From Siphonodentalium dalli (Eukaryota; Mollusca; Scaphopoda; Gadilida; Siphonodentaliidae), in assembly GCA_032622095.1 (NCBI GenBank), contig CP136061.1, forward strand, positions 90,995,845-91,059,844: a DNA stretch of 64,000 nt, read 5' to 3'. Below are positions 1-11,064 of the stretch, one piece after another. The notes beneath the pieces are model-generated. The model had not been told where the DNA came from and ran no database searches. It saw only the letters and a list, made by a program, of their open reading frames with translations. The translations under genes and the position numbers were made by a program. Positions within the stretch are counted from its first letter, which is position 1; every line of letters begins with the position of its first letter.

Positions 1-329
1 TCAAAAGAGGAACAAACAAAAAAGGAACAATGAAAACCAAACAAACAAACACGTTTGTAGGGAGGGATCCAGGATCCCATATTTATTGTGTGCATATTGT
101 ATATAAAAAGTTGTATATGTGTTATGCGTGTTACTCATTAATTTGTGTCGTTGTAATAAAGCTTTGATTTGCGTACTGGTGACTAAAAGACTTATCAAAG
201 TCAAATATACATTACATACGCAGTTTCCTAACTTCTAACAAAAGCGATTATACGCTGATAGAGCCTCTATTTATGTCCCGTGTTAGTACGGTCAATAAAT
301 CGTGTAAGTGTATATACAAGGACGTGGCT

Positions 330-745
330 TAAGAGCAGTATATCGCTCTTTAGCTATATGGGCCTGACACGCTATACCGTTCTTTAGTACCAAACGCTAA
401 CGAGTGGTATACCACTCTTCATCTTTATGGTTCTGATATGCTTAAGAACGGTAGGCTATACCGCTCTTTAGCGGTTGGTACCAAGGAACGTTATGGGCCT
501 ACCGCTCTTCAGCGCTGGCACTAAAGAACGGTATATTGCTATTCAGTGACAAACGTCAAAGAACGGGGCACAGGAGTGGTGTACATCGGTATATACCAAT
601 ATTTAGCTATACATGGTCCTGGCGCGATAAAGAACGGTCTTACATTATCATCCGTACTGCTCGATCTCCAGTGTCCGACTATAAAGAGCCGTATACCGCT
701 CCTTAGCCCTCATCACTACATCGGCATGCCGTTCTTGAGCCCTCA
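330..745. repeat. Degenerate self-complementary short repeat
   Basis: Variants of a roughly 20-25-bp motif (AAAGAACGGTATACCGCTC and its complement) recur about ten times in both orientations with variable spacing. The core is palindromic, so direct and inverted copies are hard to tell apart. No coding potential is seen; the short open frame across it looks accidental. Confidence 0.6.
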
Positions 746-1239
746 GTGCTAAAGCCACTTCGTATATATAATTGCGTCTATAGTCTATAGTGATGTGAAA
801 TCAGTGTTTCCGATAGAGACCAAATGTGTCTGGATTCTGGCCCACAAAACCAAATGACGTAAATGACGTCATGGACCATGTCATGACGTCTTCGCTGGTT
901 TTCGTTCAGCTAACCAACGAAATTGGTCAAAATGAAACTAATCTATAGGCCTAAATCACATAGGAATTGTTCAGAAAAACTGAAGTTGGTAATTTCATAA
1001 CCATCCCGTTGGTCCACTTCCGATTCTGTGATTTCACCATTTCTTTTGGGAAATTATTGTTCCCAGGATGCTATGCGAAAGCGGAGCGGAAGTCACGTGA
1101 TTTTTAACCCATTTTTGTGCACCGTTTTTCATCGCGTCGAAATTCTGTTTCATTCAGTCAATTCACATTTTCAACTGCATATACATGTAAACCAATTTCA
1201 TCATTGTTTTCTTCATTAAAGGAAATTGCAAATCCATCG

Positions 1240-1665
1240 TTGGTTACATCATCTCAACATTTCATTAAAGTGAGACTTTATGTTCACACACATCGATTCA
1301 TTCAGACAAGATTTTCCATTTCTACACTGCTCATTGCATTGATCGTCTTCAATGAGGATAAAATCTATAATTCTATATCATCGTTAGCTATTAAAGTGAC
1401 ATTTCTATCCACTCAATCCATATTTCTTTGCAGTGACGCTCCATATTCCCTACACTTCATTCAATAATTTCCGTTTGTACATCGCTTATTGAATTGATTG
1501 CCTTTAGCTAAGGTAATCTATGTCCGACTCATATATTAAAGTGACGCTTCATATTCAATACACTTCATTCAATAATTTCCGTTTCTACATCGCTTATTGC
1601 ATTGCTTGCTTTCAGCTAATGTAATCTATGTCCGACTCAAATATTAAAGTGACATTCCATTTCTA
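1240..1665. repeat. Tandem repeat, about 120-130 bp, roughly three copies
   Basis: Blocks ending in ATTAAAGTGAC and containing CATTCAATAATTTCCGTTT, a CATCGCTTATTG segment and TAATCTATGTCCGACTCA recur head to tail. The last two copies are nearly identical and the first is diverged. Looks like satellite-type or local duplication. Confidence 0.65.
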
Positions 1666-2299
1666 CATGTCTATATATATGGACTTGCACATACAGTACC
1701 TACTACTGCATTCATGAAAAAATAATCCATTAAAAATTTAAACCTGTACTTGTGGTAATGTGATTGCTGACATCGAGGACCTGTTGGCCTGGTTGAATTC
1801 ACTGTGGATGATGGTTCACTTCCATCCTCAAGCTACTTATGCCATTTAATGGCATAATTTTGTTCTGACGTGCAGGGGTAGATAGGCTTGAGACCCCACC
1901 ACAGTTCAATTCACATCAGGTTCTCAGCTCTGTTATTTGCTGATGTTCGAACTTTAGTCATATGTTTGGACTGATCATAACCATGATTTTAATGCTGGGT
2001 TTTAATAGTTCACAAGCTGGGCAATGTCAGGTACTACGGTAGTAACCCGGCTATTGGCGACTATATACGAATATCTCAATTCACTTTCTAACATGGTATT
2101 TTATTGTGATGATACAGACATCTATCCTAGTGGTGTAGCACAGGTAGTACGTAACATCCTATTATTATTGTAATATTGAACTTGATGATCACCTTGGTGG
2201 TTGCTCCATTACGTGTCACGTACGATCATATTAAATACCTGATGACCATTATAAAATCATTAAATTTAGGGAAAGCCTGCGTGCTTCCTGGAAATTAAA

Positions 2300-2435
2300 T
2301 TCAGATGAGACTACGATATAGGCTCAGTATGTTAGTATGACTGAGTATGTTTACGCAGACTAATATTCATGAGATTACTATATAGGCTCAGCATGTTAGT
2401 ATGACAGAGTGTATGTTTACACATACTAATAATCA
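2300..2435. repeat. Direct repeat, two copies of about 68 bp
   Basis: A segment with TATAGGCTCAG, ATGTTAGTATGAC and GTATGTTTAC occurs twice in tandem with a few differences. No gene is seen in it. Confidence 0.6.
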
Positions 2436-2592
2436 TGACAGTGAGCAATATTAAATAAACATACCGGTACCCAGTTAAGGATCATAAACGGTGGATTTTT
2501 TTCACATTAAATAATAATAATTCAATAAATGTATGATTATTATTATGCATGGCTCACTACTGCGTCTTTATATTGTCCATGTTAATGCTCAC

Positions 2593-2791
2593 CTGTGTTA
2601 CCTATGATGTTGTGCATATTCAACACACTAGGCTGTATGTTGGAGTGTTCGTTGTTGTGGTAGAAGGATGAGTCATGGTAGTAGCCAATAACATAGTTGT
2701 TAGTTTTCACAATCCAATTATTATGTTCATATTTATATAAAGCAAATGACTGTTGATCATCTGTAGTCAGGACCAGCTGGAATGTGGCATT
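2593..2791 (-). CDS. NIDO-domain exon 3 of the EGF/NIDO host gene
   Basis: C-terminal part of the nidogen-like domain. Read from 2,791 downward it begins in phase 0 after a TTATTTCAG acceptor and encodes NATFQLVLTTDDQQSFALYK, continuing with a VIGYYHDSSF segment, then ends in IIGNTG in phase 1 before GTGAGC. NIDO domains (nidogen, alpha-tectorin, mucin-4, SNED1) typically carry an NTFQ..L.TDG..SFA.F...Y core with a GY motif here; this exon matches that pattern. It is 199 bp. The following exon is not visible. Product is probably a secreted or membrane adhesion or matrix protein. The exon is supported by both splice sites, phase and homology-like pattern, but I could not run a domain search. 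Confidence 0.85.
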
Positions 2792-3700
2792 CTGAAATAA
2801 CAACATATCTATGATGAGAACATTAAATGTAAATTATTTAACAACATTGTCACGAGAACACGCATGGTAAGTCAAACACAAGAGTTCTAATTTGCTGCAA
2901 TTTTGACAAGTAGCTTGCGAAAATCGTCAGCCGCTCTAATTCTCCATTCTTTCAGTAAGTTTTTAGTGCGCCAGGAATTGTTCTTAAAGCACATAGGACA
3001 TTTGACTTTCGGGCGATCAGTTTCGCAATTTTGGCTGGAATACCCTGCGCTAAATATAGAAAACCACCGACCAGTACCCAGCTGGTGACAGAGTCATTCT
3101 GGACTCCTCGACGGGATGTGATCACCCCCACCGATCGTCACTCCGGCACAATACCTTTGGGGACGAGGTTTGCCGAGTGGTGACAGAGTCAGACAGAATG
3201 TATGACTGGTGCGCTCTGGTAGAGATTGGCCTACAAAGACCCGCTTTATGCTAGTCCTTGCTCAGGCTCAAATAAAGTTACTTCGGACTGATATATCGGC
3301 CAATACTAAAGTAACAAAGTAATAATCTTTAAATACCATTTGAACAAAAGTAGTATACAAGCATTAACAAATAGTTGAACATGCATAAAATGTACATGCA
3401 TGACTTGACTCTATCCTTGTATACCTGTATAGTGATAAATATTGAGTATTTAACACACGGTTGTTCCTATAAGTACAGTGTTATTGCTGTTACGTATTTT
3501 CAAATCCGACGAATAATAGGTTATGCATAATTTTGAGATATGCAGCAGTGTCAGCAAGCCTGTTAAATCAAAACAACTAACGCAATATATATTGACATAA
3601 ATACAAGTCAATTTTCCGTCACCATCATTAATCGATTGAAAACAAGAAACATCTTGATGTATGCGTTTATACTAAATAGTTAATATACTAAGTTACTCAC
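2792..3700 (-). other. Intron between NIDO exons 2 and 3
   Basis: About 0.9 kb of non-coding sequence bounded by GTGAGT at the 5' side (3,695-3,700 on the minus strand) and CAG at 2,792-2,794. Contains GC-richer sequence at about 3,080-3,260 that I cannot assign. Confidence 0.7.
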
Positions 3701-3988
3701 TTGGCCAGGGCGATTATACTGCTCCACATCTACCCATGTTACCACCAGCACCCAGCTGGCTGAGAAACCGACAGTTGTATATGTAGCTACGGCACTATTC
3801 ACCATTGCAAAGACTCCAAACTTTTCTACATTATATTGTTGATACAGCACTGATGACGGAGAGTCATACAGAACATTCATGTCCGTCCATAGAGGAGCAA
3901 CGACTTTAGCCGTAAAATTGGCAGTGAAAGGCTGTGATGCATAGCTATTGAAGACACTCCCAAAACTAACCAACCCATTTGTGCCTAC
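3701..3988 (-). CDS. NIDO-domain exon 2 of the EGF/NIDO host gene
   Basis: Central NIDO exon, 288 bp (96 codons), phase 0-0. It starts after TTTTGCAG and ends before GTGAGT. Recognisable pieces are VGTNGLVSFGSVFN, the APLWTDMNV motif typical of NIDO domains (APFWAD.D), YQQYN, and SASWVLVVTWVDVEQYN, which fits the conserved ..A.W..V.TW..V..Y. segment. An upstream in-frame Met belongs to the intron side and is not a start. The domain is used in basement-membrane nidogen and in membrane mucins. Together with the exons at 4,829-4,962 and 2,593-2,791 it makes a complete domain of about 206 residues. Confidence 0.9.
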
Positions 3989-4828
3989 CTGCAAAATATA
4001 ATTAAAGATTATGTATCTCTTCCAAGCAAGTTTAATACAGATTCAGGGGTATAAAATAATAGATTTGAATCAGGATAAATGTATGGAAAAGCTACTATCA
4101 ATTAATATCGATTTTATTTAGAATTTTTCTCATATAATCGCGAGACAGTAAAACATGCTGTTTTTAGAATAGAAATATCGCAATGCTACGGTGCCTGCAA
4201 TCAAGGCAAACAAGAGATTTCAACCAAATGTGTGGTGACTCGAGGTACCCTGGCTGATGTTATAACATAATTAGATTTTCCAAATTTTTATTTAAAAACG
4301 AATTGTTTTAATTTAAAAACAAACACACTGTTTTTTTCAAATTAGTTATACAACTAGTATTTATAAAATAAAATTTGATCTAATAACTTATTTAGATGTG
4401 AAAATAGTTATCTGTATTACTTTATCTTATTCCGTTTTATATTTAGATCACGCTGACTGACTGATTGGCTATTATCCAATCAACAATTGAATTGAAAAAT
4501 ATAAAATAAAATAGAAGCATCAGCATATATTCAGACAAAATGTGACCTAGAAGTGATCACTACTCCCGGATCCAAATAAGCATAGGGTACGGCATTACCA
4601 CAGGGTGCAGAATAAGAGTACAGGGTGGCAAATTGAAACATGGATGATGAAACAAAGTCAGTCTGCCATGCTATACCATGTATCATTCATTTATATATTT
4701 TGCTAACTCCGGATTATAAATTCTTTCAAAATTGCCATACGATTAGATTAATATCATAGGATACACAAAGCTAGTATAAGAGGGAGAAAATTACTCTTTC
4801 AGGTGTTAATATATATCTATATACTCAC
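3989..4828 (-). other. Intron between NIDO exons 1 and 2
   Basis: About 0.84 kb, AT-rich, bounded by GTGAGT on the minus strand at 4,823-4,828 and TTTTGCAG at 3,989-3,996. No repeat or gene recognised in it. Confidence 0.7.
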
Positions 4829-4962
4829 ATATGCTTTTGTATATTCTTGGCACCCGAAAACAAATGTACTGATGTTCAGTTGTATTGTTCTGTCGTCACC
4901 TGTCAGGCGACTATCTCCTATGGTTAGTCCATATGGGAACAGATCTGTAGGACATGTAAGAC
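4829..4962 (-). CDS. NIDO-domain exon 1 of the EGF/NIDO host gene
   Basis: A 134-bp exon with an excellent acceptor (TTTTCTTACAG) and donor (GTGAGTAT). It begins in phase 1 and ends in phase 0, and encodes LTCPTDLFPYG, TIGDSRLTGDD, then FVFGCQEYTKAY. NIDO domains start with a L(Y/F)P(Y/F)G....D......D....L....F.FFG..Y...Y.. pattern, which fits. The entry phase equals the exit phase of the 105-bp EGF-like exons further upstream on the same strand, so an EGF exon could splice directly to it; that join is inference. Too short to appear as an uninterrupted long frame. Confidence 0.85.
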
Positions 4963-5138
4963 CTGTAAGAAAATATGTCGGTCGATATCAGTTCCATTGA
5001 TGTCAGTTTCTCTTTATGTTCAATTATTTTATCCAAGGGTACTTTAACACTCTTCGGAAATAATGCTCGGTATAGAATGTTTTGGAACATTAGTATGCTT
5101 GACTTATGTATAAGAAATATAAAATACACCCATAGTGG

Positions 5139-5480
5139 AACTCCGTGGTCCAGTGGTTAGCGTGTCGGACATGTATTCGCTGTAAACACATCGATATGGG
5201 TCATTGAGTCTTCACACATCAGTTGCAATTGTCGGATTGCTCGCAGTTTCAAAACCCGTGCCAAGTTGTGACCCTTGAGCAAGGTCGTTCGTACTGTGTC
5301 AGCTTCGCATCACTCATGTGTTAAACGAGTACCAGTAAGCTTGTCATACTGATGAGTATCACACCATGTTCTGATCAACATAGAGCTGTACATGCAATGT
5401 CTGCAGCCGATTGGCTTGTACAAATGACTGGGGTAATATTGTACCAAGCTTGTTAGAGCTAGTAATTGGTTAATCGCTAT
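5139..5480 (+). mobile_element. tRNA-related SINE-like copy
   Basis: The head has an A-box-like stretch (TGGTCCAGTGGTTAG, 5,146-5,160) and about 90 bp later a B-box-like GTTTCAAAACC (5,246-5,256), the spacing of a pol III promoter in a tRNA-derived SINE with some extra sequence. CCCTTGAGCAAGG follows, a motif common in SINE bodies. It is not a functional tRNA. The 3' limit is uncertain and no target duplication was found. Confidence 0.5.
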
Positions 5481-5498
5481 ATAAAACTGGTCATTAGT

Positions 5499-5613
5499 AT
5501 AGTAGCTGAGAGTACCAAATTTTCACCAAGAGCGAAGTTGTGCTTTTAACTACGAGCCTTTTAGCGTGTGGTTAAAAACACGAGTGGTGAATTGTTTGTA
5601 CTCTCGGCTACTA
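5499..5613. repeat. Fold-back palindrome
   Basis: The arms TAGTAGCTGAGAGTACCAAA and, inverted, TTTGTACTCTCGGCTACTA enclose further complementary sequence (CACCAAGAGCG against CACGAGTGGTG is weaker). Consistent with a small MITE or hairpin element. The phrase CTACTATGGGTGTA beside it recurs, partly inverted, at 5,945-6,110. Confidence 0.6.
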
Positions 5614-6111
5614 TGGGTGTATTTTATTTATGCTATAATTATTATTGTTGATATGTTCCGCGAAATCAACTGCACCGCTGTTTCATTTTAATGTGTATCC
5701 TCACCGAGAGACACAAACATGGAGCTATAAGGAATGTGCGTCTCGCGTAGTGATCCATACAGTTACTTCACGACGTCAACCTGTTTCCGAGCCATCAGTC
5801 ACTTGGTATTAGCATTCATATGTTTCCTATTCATGTAACACCACATTTGATTGAAATGCAGGCAATTTTACTCATATCTAATTGGTATCATGCCAATCTT
5901 CAATTTTGAATGAATGTACCATAAGAACTATTTGTCTAACTATGATGCAGTTCTACTATGGGTATAAACGTTTAACACACGAAATTACGTTTGAAAATTT
6001 ACACCCACAGTAGAAATTTATACCCACAGTAGGAAGCTGTATACCCACAGTAGGGTGTAAAGGTAAAACTTACAAAATATATGTTATACCCACAATAGCA
6101 TACAACAATGA

Positions 6112-6298
6112 CCTAAATAATCAACTCTGTAACAACAGCAGAATTATGGGTAATTTTTCAGGATTTAGTCGGAAATATGGCTTGCTGCCATTTATCGGAA
6201 AGCTCTCACTGAGAGCTTTCCGGTGAAAAGCCATATTTCCGACTAAATCCTGAAACATTACCCATAATTATGCTGTGGTTAAGGAGTCAATTATTTAG
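6112..6298. repeat. Fold-back palindrome (about 187 bp)
   Basis: Long near-perfect inverted repeat: GGATTTAGTCGGAAATATGG (from 6,161) pairs with CCATATTTCCGACTAAATCC (ending 6,250), extended outward through GCAGAATTATGGGTAA / TTACCCATAATTATGC and inward through GGAAAGCTCTCA. It sits within copies of a TACCCACAGTAG motif at 6,000-6,110. Probably a hairpin MITE. Confidence 0.75.
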
Positions 6299-6579
6299 GG
6301 CTTTACTGTAGGCAATGATGGTATAAATAAGCAGTAGTATAGCTGAAGGAGTCATCATTGTCACAGCAGTTTAGTGTGATGTGTACCCAGCTTTGGGAAT
6401 AGGTCTTTTGAGCACTAAAAGGTAGATAAATTGAACATTTGCATGAAGTTAATTAACAGTCAGGGGCGGCTGGTCCTTAGTATTGCCGCCAACCGAGAAC
6501 AAGGCTACATGCACAAGGCATGCGTCTTCTGAAGTCTCTTTGCCTTGGCACAAGTCTGAATTTAGTGTGACTGACAGTT

Positions 6580-6707
6580 GCAGAATGAGGTCCACAGAGG
6601 GTGAATTTAGTGATGCTATCCCGCATGGCGGTGGATAACTATATATATTGGCCTTGGCATGGCGGGCTAGCATCACCCAATTCACCCTCTGGGGACCTCA
6701 TTCTGCT
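6580..6707. repeat. Fold-back palindrome (about 128 bp)
   Basis: GCAGAATGAGGTCCACAGAG at the left pairs with the inverted right end CTCTGGGGACCTCATTCTGC; GGGTGAATT/AATTCACCC and GATGCTA/TAGCATC extend the stem. The open frames over it on both strands are by-products of this symmetry. Confidence 0.7.
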
Positions 6708-7533
6708 TAGGCCTCATCTTCTGGAAAGTATCTATAGTCTCAAATTAAAATTGTTTATACTTAATTTTTCCCCTCATTTGAGTGCCTATGTCCCCTACTT
6801 TGCAGAAGTTAAATGCACAATAGAGGTGACTAATGGGTGAACATCAACTTCAACTGGGAAATTAAATCTGATCCTAGGTATCCCATGGCAGTTGAGACCT
6901 AATAAATTCACACTATGTGGACCTCAGTCTGAAAATGTCAGACAAACTATAGCCAGGCTTGTCTGGATATTCTATCAATAATTATGATATATTTATTATT
7001 TAAAGATGTCTTCAAGGTTCAAGGCCAATATATATATTTATCGACCGCTCACTACGTCTATTGACTACATAAATCCTGCCTAATAAACGTTACGTTTTTA
7101 CGTCGATGTAGCTTTATTAGGTCAACGTAGCTTTATTAGGTTAGTACTACTTTTATGACGTAATTTTATATGCAAATTGCGCAGGTAACTAGGGACGTCA
7201 ACCGGCCTCAATGACATCATTGTGATTTCAGAACGTTTTTATCGTGTATAATTCACTAAAATAATTCGTAAAATGATATATGTTTTAGCTCTAAAGCAAC
7301 TATAAATCCTCAGAACAAGGTTTGTTTATATCAATGTAAAAATGCCAACGAACTATTTCGCTCTTAGCTGCACTCAGGTTTTCCCACGTCATGAATGCTA
7401 ATTGGTTTGCTTGACCTAATAAATGTAATGGGGTCATCGAAGTAACGAATGTAAAACTGAGGAAAATAACAGATTTACCTCACAAAAGGCAAGTTTTGTG
7501 CGATGGATAAATAAAATATGTAGCTAATGTCTT

Positions 7534-7641
7534 TGCTTAAACTGTTTATGTCCGCTCGGGGGATTTGGCATATATTGGTCTCGGCAGAGCCTCGCCCAAT
7601 AGATGCTCAAATCCCCCTCACGGACATGAACAGTTTAAGCG
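7534..7641. repeat. Fold-back palindrome (about 108 bp)
   Basis: GCTTAAACTGTTTATGTCCG pairs with inverted CGGACATGAACAGTTTAAGC; inside it GGGGGATTTG pairs with CAAATCCCCC. A hairpin MITE is the likeliest explanation. Confidence 0.75.
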
Positions 7642-8650
7642 ACGACACTATAGCAGCAATTTCAGTGCAATATTAAATACACCAGGCTGACCAGTTACAT
7701 CACATGCCATGGTGGTAACACTTCAATCTGAGCCCTCGATTTGATCAACATCAACATTCTGGGGAGTTTAGCTGCATTTCCTCTCAACAGTATGGCTAGG
7801 TATGGTTAGGCTCCTTGCTGGATGGTCCGGAATAGCTGAAATACCCTAATTCCTCCCAGGTAACTACACAGGTAAACATGTCACCAAATAGACTAAGTAC
7901 AAAAAGTCTCTAAATTAGGTTAAAACTGCATAAAAATACGCTAAATATTCCATCAAAGTACGAAAAGCGTAATCGGAATAGATAATAACCGTAATGAACC
8001 AGTTTCCGGAAGGAAACACCCCGTAATACTAGAAATAGTACTAAAAGTCCACCGACCAAATGCTACGAATTACTATCAATATACTACTACAGCTGATAAG
8101 TGTTTACGTTGTGTCAGTTGGAGTATGGCGTAAGCACTTGAAAGGGAACGGCAACGGCTCCAACGGTTTGCTCGTATATATAGCCGGGGTGGTGGCGCCA
8201 CAAATCGTTAGGGTAGCTGCACCAATGGTAACTCGCGCGTGGGATTTCCCGCGGGACACAAGGATTTGTTTACAAACAATGTGCTACGAATGAAGTTGCG
8301 TATTATTATAAAATGCGTAATAATACGAAGTGATAACTAGTGGAATTACGCCTTATGAGTAGGTATTTATGCATAACTGATAAATAATGACTTTGAGATT
8401 AATTACGGACTGTTATGATAGAAATATTTAGTACAGCGAAAATAGGAAATAACGATGATGACAGGCAATCGCTACAGCCTTAATGAATTAAACGTTCCCA
8501 AGCTGTACAAAAAGAATAACTGTTCTGGTATTTGCAACGTTTTATAACGAAATGAATGGCTAAACTTACAACACTTTTTTATTTTCGTTTCATTTATTTA
8601 AATTTTCCCACAGCTCAGCACAGCTAGGCATTTTGTAAGACCACAGGAGC

Positions 8651-8755
8651 ATGGAACTTGATCAATAACTGCCTTAATTAGCAACTGTTTTTGTTATAAT
8701 GACCGGCCAAAAAATTGCTAATTAACTTGAAGGCAACTGTTAATCAAGTTCCAAA
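8651..8755. repeat. Fold-back palindrome (about 100 bp)
   Basis: GGAACTTGAT...AACTGCCTTAATTAGCAA at the left is mirrored by TTGCTAATTAACTTGAAGGC...ATCAAGTTCC at the right. Small loop with CCGGCC. Non-coding. Confidence 0.6.
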
Positions 8756-8844
8756 CGCCCGTGGTAAGACCGTCAAAAGTGCATGCATGGTGCTAATTTT
8801 ATATATAGACGATGATGAAATTTTTAATGATAGTTTACAAACAT

Positions 8845-9560
8845 TCCCAAACATTGTACCATGTCCCCGTGAGAAAACCGCAGCATAGGTTTCCCTTTGT
8901 CTCCGTGTTACAGACCTGTACGTGATTTCTGACATTCCAGAGACTGCCCCTACAGGCTACACCACAGAGAACCCTACAAACTTACCAAGTCCCTGTAAAA
9001 AATGCAGCATGTTCTTCACCCCATTTCAGTGTTGCGATATGTTGCAAAGTGTTACGAAGTGTTACCGGGCGGTACGTGTTACAAATCATATGAAGTCCAC
9101 AAATAAGAAAACTGCAGCATATTTTTAAAACTCATCTCAATGCAGCGATATGTTACAAAGTGTTACAAAGCGTTACCTACATGCTATCTGAGCTGCACAG
9201 AGACCGCTCGCAGACAGGTGTTACAAATGATATAATGTCCCTGTGAGAAAACCGCAGTATATTTATTCAACTCGTCTGAGTGTAGCGATAAGTTATGTTA
9301 TAAAGTGTTAAGAAGCGCTCCGTGATTCCTGATATCCGCAGAGACTGTTCGTTGATGGTGTGCACAAATGATTTAAAGTCTGGAGGATATTACTTCAACT
9401 CGTCTCAGTGTAGCGAAAAAGTGTTACGAAGCGTTACGTGATTCCTGATATCCACAGAGACTGCTCGTTGGTGGTGTGCACAAATGATTTAAAGTCGCGA
9501 TGATATTACTTCAACTCGTCTCTGTGTAGCGAAAAAGTGTTACGAAGGTTTACGTGATTT
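8845..9560. repeat. Degenerate tandem repeat, about 110-170-bp period
   Basis: Phrases AAAGTGTTACGAAG, GTTACGTGATTCCTGATATCC, CAGAGACTG, TGCACAAATGATTTAAAGTC and ACTTCAACTCGTCTCAGTGTAGCGA recur four to five times, best conserved in the last two copies (9,310-9,545). No protein recognised. Its relation to the adjacent dead Polinton is unknown. Confidence 0.65.
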
Positions 9561-9605
9561 ATGAGTATTAAACAGTGTGCTACAAGATTCGAGTTATGTG
9601 GGATC

Positions 9606-9700
9606 TTCGACGAGTCCACTAATATTAGTGATCCCTTTCGGCTGAAAATGAACCGATCTAAAGCGATAACTCTAATTATTGATTCTTCCCTCGGCTGTGT
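9606..9700. repeat. Short block repeated at 12,305-12,400
   Basis: TTCGACGAGTCCACTAAT and the following GAACCGATCTAAAGCGATAA stretch occur here and at 12,305-12,400 in the same orientation. It suggests that the region upstream of the dead packaging ATPase was duplicated. Confidence 0.6.
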
Positions 9701-9715
9701 GTGCTTTCGCATTAG

Positions 9716-10172
9716 TGGTTATAAGCAACTAAATACTTGAAATTATGCCCCTTGGCATTTGTGTAGGGAAACTCGAGTCAGCATAAAAAAAATACCGGCT
9801 GCTGAATGGTGTATAATATCTTCGGTTGTTTAATGTGAAAGAAAAAAGAAATTCATAAGCTATGTTAATTCCTCGGCCATTTGTGTGGGATTGTTCGTCA
9901 AGCGGCTACATTGGTCGCCAAATTTGGTAGGAGGTGGGGGTATTTTTCTGTATTGAAATTTTGTACACAAAAGGGGGTAGTTGTGAAAATGCCAATTTAT
10001 TTCCAGGAATAAGTATGGTGAGGCACCATTTCTTATTTGACAACTTATGTCCGACGTGGAGTTCTACACGCAGAAATATTAAAAGTTTGGCTCAGTAGGG
10101 CAATGAATCGTGGGGATGGCTTAACCCTAACACTGTCGCCTTTGGGAAATATTTAGTTGATTGTAACCTATA
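9716..10172. repeat. Direct repeat copy 1 (about 455 bp)
   Basis: Nearly identical to 11,065-11,485 plus 11,809-11,840 (the second copy is split by a SINE). Begins GGTTATAAGCAACTAAATAC and ends GTTGATTGTAACCTA. Without LTR-type ends or a flanking duplication I prefer segmental duplication to a pair of LTRs. Confidence 0.7.
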
Positions 10173-11064
10173 GGCAAAAATCGTGTTTTGTGGTATCATC
10201 GGAGTGTAGGGCAACGAAGTACAGATTTTGGCCACTAATCAAATCAAATTCAAGAGTGAACAAAATTAGGGACCCAAAGCGTGCCGCAGCGCCCCATAAT
10301 CTGGCAAATTAACCCTTTGCAACACAATTCAGATTTAATGCAAAAAAATGGGTGTTTTGTTAAAATGAATTATTTGGAACAGATAGTGCACATTTAATGT
10401 CGAAAAGTGGACAAACGAGCCCAGCAGCCTCTCGTCGTATTTAGTGATCCGACTATTCTCGATCTGTTATTGGGAGTGGACCGGGAGATTCTAAGGGACA
10501 CAGCGAACCCCAGTTTCGAGTCCGAAAAATCGAGGGGGGGGGGGTGGGGCAATTCAAGTTACAAATTTGTCATTTCCTTCCATGTAATGAAATGCGACTT
10601 GTTTGCCTCTTGAAGACTGTTATTACTGGCATCCAGTTACATTGTCAAATCGGCGTTATCATATGCCCCTGTGTGTTTCCCGCGACCAAAACAAACGATT
10701 TTCGACTCGTAAATCGCGCTTTTTGGGTATTTATGTTGTTTTCAAAAATATTTATGTCAAGTACACTTCACAGCCATACGACATCTATTAAAAAATAGCA
10801 CGTTGTCGTGTAAGACATAAACCAGGAAAAAAGTGGCTAGAGTCCCAATGGTGTGGTGTCTGCTGGGGGTTAAAGTGGAACATAGGTGCTCCGACGAAGT
10901 TTTATTTTGCGCCCAATGTCTGGAACAGTGGGGTTAAATACAACCCAATACAGGGAGAAGTTGTGTAGTTCTTGTCTGGAAAGCACGTTTTTTATTAATA
11001 TTATGTTTTCTGTGACAATTTGATATATGTTCAAGCAAAAATCCACACATTTTTAGTTGTTTAT
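10173..11064. other. Unassigned sequence between the two direct repeats
   Basis: About 0.9 kb without a recognisable gene. Short open frames here carry no family pattern I can identify. A G-run lies at 10,534-10,545. Confidence 0.5.

Larger units (their letters stand above)
1..2592. other. Non-coding flank downstream of the last visible NIDO exon
   Basis: I see no supported exon here. Contents: degenerate, partly self-complementary short repeats around GAGCGGTATACCGCTC-like cores (about 330-745); about 120-130-bp tandem repeats (1,240-1,665); a 68-bp direct repeat (2,300-2,435). The next exon of the minus-strand gene would have to start in phase 1 and was not found, so it probably lies outside the window. 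Confidence 0.6.
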
